From contig JAUQWO010000051.1 in the NCBI GenBank assembly GCA_030835135.1, forward strand, positions 1-64,000: 64,000 bases of DNA. Direction: 5' to 3'. The stretch is from Bacteroidota bacterium (GTDB lineage Bacteria > Bacteroidota > Ignavibacteria > UBA10030 > UBA6906). How positions within the stretch are numbered: position 1 is the first letter of the stretch; the number at the start of each line of letters is the position of its first letter. The notes beneath the pieces are model-generated. The model was not told where the DNA came from. It made no database searches and worked only from the letters and a program-made list of their open reading frames with translations. Below are positions 60,884 through 64,000 of the stretch, piece by piece. The position numbers and the translations under genes were made by a program.

Positions 60884-63324
60884 TGAAGACACGATCCGCG
60901 ACCCGCACACGCCATCCCCTCGAACTCCCGGCGTCGTCGCTGCGCTGGCGCTGTACCACGGCCGCCATCGGCGTGGAGAACGTGGACGAGGTGACGCCCC
61001 TCCATGATATCATCGGTCAGGACCGCGCGCTGCAGGCCCTCGCGCTCGGACTCGATATCAAACATAACGGATACAATGTGTTCGTCACCGGCCTCTCCGG
61101 CACCGGCCGCACCACGACCATCCGCCGTCTGCTCAAGGAGATCGAGCAGCGCCCGACGGAGCTGACGGATAAATGTTACGTCCACAATTTCCGTGACCCG
61201 GATTCGCCGGTGCTCATCACGCTTCCCGCCGGCAAGGGGCGCAGCTTCAAGAAGGACATGAGCGCGATGCTCACCGAGCTGACGAAGGCGATCCCGTCCG
61301 TCTTCGAAAGCCGGCGTTATGCCGAGCAGCGGAAGAGCACGCTCGAACACTTCCAGAACCGGCAGCGCAGCGTCCTGCGCGATTTCGAGAAGAAGGTCAA
61401 GGAACGCGGCTTCGAAGTGGTGCAGATGCAGGTGGGCGGCGGCAACCGGCCCGAGATCGCCCCGCTCATCGATGGCACGCCGGCGTCCATGGACCAGCTC
61501 GCCGCGCGGGTGGAATCGGGCGAGATGACCGCCGACGACCTGAAACTCATGGAGATGCGGCAGGGCGAACTCGAGAAGCAGATGGACCTCGTGATGCGGG
61601 AGATGCGCAACATCGAGAGGAAGGCCAAGAAGTCCCTCGAGGACCTCAACCACCGCATCATCGTTCCCGTGGTGGAAGAGATGATGGAGGAACTCCGCAA
61701 CCGCTACACGTCGCCCCGGGTGCAGGAATATCTCACCGATGCGCAGCAGGACATCCTCGACAATCTCCAGCGGTTCCAGCAGCGCGACGACCCCTCGCAC
61801 CAGATCATCGCCGCCGGTGAGGCGCCCGAAGAAGAGATGTTCCTGGAATATCAGGTGAACGTGATCGTGGACAATGCCGAGACCACCGGCACGCCGGTGA
61901 TCTTCGAGGCCAACCCGCGGTACAAGAACCTCTTCGGTACCATCGAACGCGTCGTGGACCGCAATGGGATGTGGCGTTCGGATTTCACGCGTGTGCGCGC
62001 CGGGTCCGTGGCCAAGGCCGATGGCGGCTACCTCGTGATCAACGCAACGGATGCTCTCACCGAACCCGGGGTGTGGAACACGCTGAAACGCGTCCTCCGC
62101 AACCGCCAGATGGAGATCCAGTCGTACGAGAATGGGTTCTTCGGGACCAGCTCCGCCCTGCAACCGGAGTCCATCGGGATCAACGTGAAGGTGGTGATGA
62201 TCGGCGACTCGCACATCTACCATCTGTTGTTCGGCCTCGATGAAGACTTCAAGAAGATCTTCAAGGTCCGCGCCGACTTCGACACCGAGATGGTGAACGA
62301 TGCCAAATCCATCGGGTCCTACGTCTCGTTCATCCGCTCCTTCTGTGAGAAGGAGGGACTGCTTCCGCTCGAACTCAGCGCCGCCGCCGAGATGGTGGAG
62401 TACGGCGCGCGGCTTGCCGGCCGCCAGCAGAAACTCTCCACCCGCTTCAGCCTTCTTGCCGATGTGCTCCGCGAAGCGAGCCACTGGGCCTCCGAAGACA
62501 AGGCCGCGCGGGTGACGGACACGCATGTGCGCCGGGCGATCGATGAGCGCACGCGGCGGGTGAACATGCTCGAAGACAAGATCCAGGAGATGATCCTGGA
62601 CGGGTCGATCATGATCGACACCGGCGCGGCGGTGGTCGGACAGATCAACGGGCTGTCGGTGTACCAGCTTGCCGAACATGAATTCGGGCGGCCGTCGCGC
62701 ATCACGGCCAAGACCATGATGGGCCGTGCGGGCATCATCAACATCGAACGCGAAGCCGCGATGAGCGGACCGATCCATAACAAGGGCGTCTACATTCTGA
62801 GCGGATACCTCGGCTCGAAGTACGCACAGGACAAACCGCTGGTGCTCAGCGCCAGTCTCGCCTTTGAACAGTCGTATTCAGGGGTCGACGGCGACAGCGC
62901 CTCGTCCGCGGAGATCTATGTGCTGCTGTCGAGTCTCGCGGATGTCCCCTTGCGCCAGGACCTGGCTGTCACCGGTTCGGTGAACCAGCACGGCGAGATC
63001 CAGCCCATCGGCGGCGTCAATCAGAAGATCGAAGGGTTCTTCGACGTCTGCGCCGCACGGGGGCTGACCGGAACGCAGGGGGTCCTCATTCCCGTGCAGA
63101 ACGTGCAGGACCTCATGCTGCGGCACGACATTGTGGAGGCGGTCGACGCCGGGCGGTTCCACGTCTATGCGCTCACGACGATCGATGAAGGGATCGAACT
63201 GTTGACCGGCAGGAAGGCCGGCACACGCAACGGCCGCGGTGCGTACACGCCGGGGAGCATCCATGCGCTCGTGGACAAACGCCTCACGGCGTACGCACGC
63301 AAGAACAAGACCTTCGGTCAATGA
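60883..63324 (+). CDS. Lon-like ATP-dependent protease (LonB/AAA_32 type)
   Basis: 813 residues from the ATG overlapping the rodA stop; the frame stays open far upstream inside rodA. Begins ELPASSLRWRCTTAAIGV as in the AAA_32 Lon-like family. Walker A is FVTGLSGTGRTTT, with Arg instead of the usual Lys. A long coiled-coil insert (about 130-290), an AAA+ core and the Lon protease domain (SGVDGDSASSAEIYVL with catalytic Ser, GGVNQKIEGFF with catalytic Lys). Soluble, cytoplasmic; substrates unknown. Downstream of the elongasome, so wall-related regulation is possible. Confidence 0.88.
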   Translation: MKTRSATRTRHPLELPASSLRWRCTTAAIGVENVDEVTPLHDIIGQDRALQALALGLDIKHNGYNVFVTGLSGTGRTTTIRRLLKEIEQRPTELTDKCYVHNFRDPDSPVLITLPAGKGRSFKKDMSAMLTELTKAIPSVFESRRYAEQRKSTLEHFQNRQRSVLRDFEKKVKERGFEVVQMQVGGGNRPEIAPLIDGTPASMDQLAARVESGEMTADDLKLMEMRQGELEKQMDLVMREMRNIERKAKKSLEDLNHRIIVPVVEEMMEELRNRYTSPRVQEYLTDAQQDILDNLQRFQQRDDPSHQIIAAGEAPEEEMFLEYQVNVIVDNAETTGTPVIFEANPRYKNLFGTIERVVDRNGMWRSDFTRVRAGSVAKADGGYLVINATDALTEPGVWNTLKRVLRNRQMEIQSYENGFFGTSSALQPESIGINVKVVMIGDSHIYHLLFGLDEDFKKIFKVRADFDTEMVNDAKSIGSYVSFIRSFCEKEGLLPLELSAAAEMVEYGARLAGRQQKLSTRFSLLADVLREASHWASEDKAARVTDTHVRRAIDERTRRVNMLEDKIQEMILDGSIMIDTGAAVVGQINGLSVYQLAEHEFGRPSRITAKTMMGRAGIINIEREAAMSGPIHNKGVYILSGYLGSKYAQDKPLVLSASLAFEQSYSGVDGDSASSAEIYVLLSSLADVPLRQDLAVTGSVNQHGEIQPIGGVNQKIEGFFDVCAARGLTGTQGVLIPVQNVQDLMLRHDIVEAVDAGRFHVYALTTIDEGIELLTGRKAGTRNGRGAYTPGSIHALVDKRLTAYARKNKTFGQ

Positions 63325-64000
63325 CACCGGACGAGTTTCGCACATACGGGCACGAACTCGTCGACTGGATGGCGGACTACATGGCGAACGTGGACACGTT
63401 GCCGGTCAAGCCGGACATCCCGCCGCGCGCCATCATTGACCAGCTGCCGGCTGCACCTCCTGACACACCGGAGCCATTCCCACGGATCTTCGATGATTTC
63501 CGGTCGATCATCCTCCCGGGGATGACGCACTGGCAGCATCCGTCGTTCTTTGCCTACTTCCCTGCCAACAGCAGTCCGCCGTCGGTCCTCGGCGAGATGC
63601 TCACCGCGACGCTGGGCGCACAGTGCATGAGCTGGGCGACATCGCCGGCCGCCACCGAGCTCGAGCAGCGCGTGATGGAGTGGTTGCGGTCCATGATCGG
63701 ACTGCCGGCATCGTTCACCGGCGTCATTCAGGACACGGCATCCACCGCCACCCTGTGCGCGATCCTGACCGCGCGCGAGCAGCGGTCGGGATTCGCCGTG
63801 AATGAGCGGGGATTCTCGCCGGACGAGCGGTACACGGTGTATTGTTCCCTCGAAGCGCATTCGTCCGTCGAGAAGGCCGTGAAGATCGCCGGGATCGGGC
63901 GCGAGTACCTCCGGAAGATACCGGTGGACGCTGCGTACGCGATGGATCCCCCGGCATTGGAGACCGCCATCGCGGCGGACATCCGGTCGGGGCTCACGCC
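63321..64000 (+). CDS. PLP-dependent group II amino-acid decarboxylase, 5' part only
   Basis: Cut by the window end after 226 codons. The ATG overlaps the Lon-like stop (ATGA). It begins MTPDEFRTYGHELVDWMADY and has the aromatic-amino-acid decarboxylase blocks WQHPSFFAYFPANSS, GEMLTATLGA, SWATSPAATELEQRVMEWL, GVIQDTASTATLCAILTAR, YCSLEAHSSVEKAVKIAG. It is in the tryptophan/tyrosine/DOPA decarboxylase branch rather than glutamate decarboxylase. The PLP-binding Lys would lie beyond the window. Confidence 0.88.
   Translation, partial: MTPDEFRTYGHELVDWMADYMANVDTLPVKPDIPPRAIIDQLPAAPPDTPEPFPRIFDDFRSIILPGMTHWQHPSFFAYFPANSSPPSVLGEMLTATLGAQCMSWATSPAATELEQRVMEWLRSMIGLPASFTGVIQDTASTATLCAILTAREQRSGFAVNERGFSPDERYTVYCSLEAHSSVEKAVKIAGIGREYLRKIPVDAAYAMDPPALETAIAADIRSGLT

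Overview
The window is 64 kb of GC-rich bacterial chromosome, densely coding, with most genes in tight runs joined by ATGA or TGATG overlaps. Two secreted proteins end in the FPNPFNPST / YPNPFNPST beta-domain used for type IX-like secretion. Three promoter-like sites share the spacing TTG-N20-TA, as in Bacteroidota. Together these point to the Bacteroidota-Chlorobiota-Ignavibacteriota assemblage, most likely an Ignavibacteria-like anaerobe. No rRNA, tRNA, insertion sequence, phage or CRISPR array was seen.

Layout. 36-9306 (minus): a 1750-residue beta-helix surface protein behind a sigma-54-type promoter, a divergent NtrC-like regulator and a PAS sensor kinase. 9307-9743: a palindrome-rich AT-rich spacer. 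9744-16200 (plus): the 8-oxoguanine repair trio mutT-mutY-ogg2, a saccharopine-dehydrogenase-like enzyme, a cell-wall amidase and two membrane proteins. 16309-31006 (plus): a GAF/sigma-54 activator followed by a sulfur and molybdenum island. The island has a Cys-rich MerR regulator, PsrABC-type polysulfide/thiosulfate reductase, split YeeE/YedE sulfur transporter, four rhodaneses, mobA, a membrane-NTPase fusion, OsmC, an NtrC regulator, a methyltransferase and DUF302. 31080-42307 (minus): a Ycf48-like secreted protein, an outer-membrane barrel, and an exopolysaccharide-type set (GT2 synthase, giant PgaB/PelA-like deacetylase, UDP-GlcNAc 2-epimerase, DUF4405 membrane protein). 42713-49393: a barrel-cytochrome and a five-haem cytochrome, divergent from two small Ca-loop proteins and a second outer-membrane barrel, then a sensor kinase. 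49462-52142 (minus): an SPFH protein and a cNMP-GAF-PP2C phosphatase. 52259-64000 (plus): LD-carboxypeptidase, purN, purH, mreBCD, PBP2, rodA, a Lon-like protease and the start of a PLP decarboxylase, almost without gaps.

Two themes run through the window. First, four sigma-54-type promoters are visible by eye. Three serve the cytochrome/barrel/DUF4405 genes, and two of those spacers carry the same dyad TTCGAC-N6-GTCG; in the cytochrome spacer it sits midway between two divergent promoters. Together with three encoded sigma-54 activators this looks like one regulon controlling an electron-transfer or envelope module. Second, at least eight patches of degenerate, word-like repeats occur in the window. 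Six abut gene ends between genes, two supply or overlap a stop codon, and two are translated in frame inside enzymes. No mobile element explains them.

All function calls rest on motifs and family resemblance read by eye; no database search was run.
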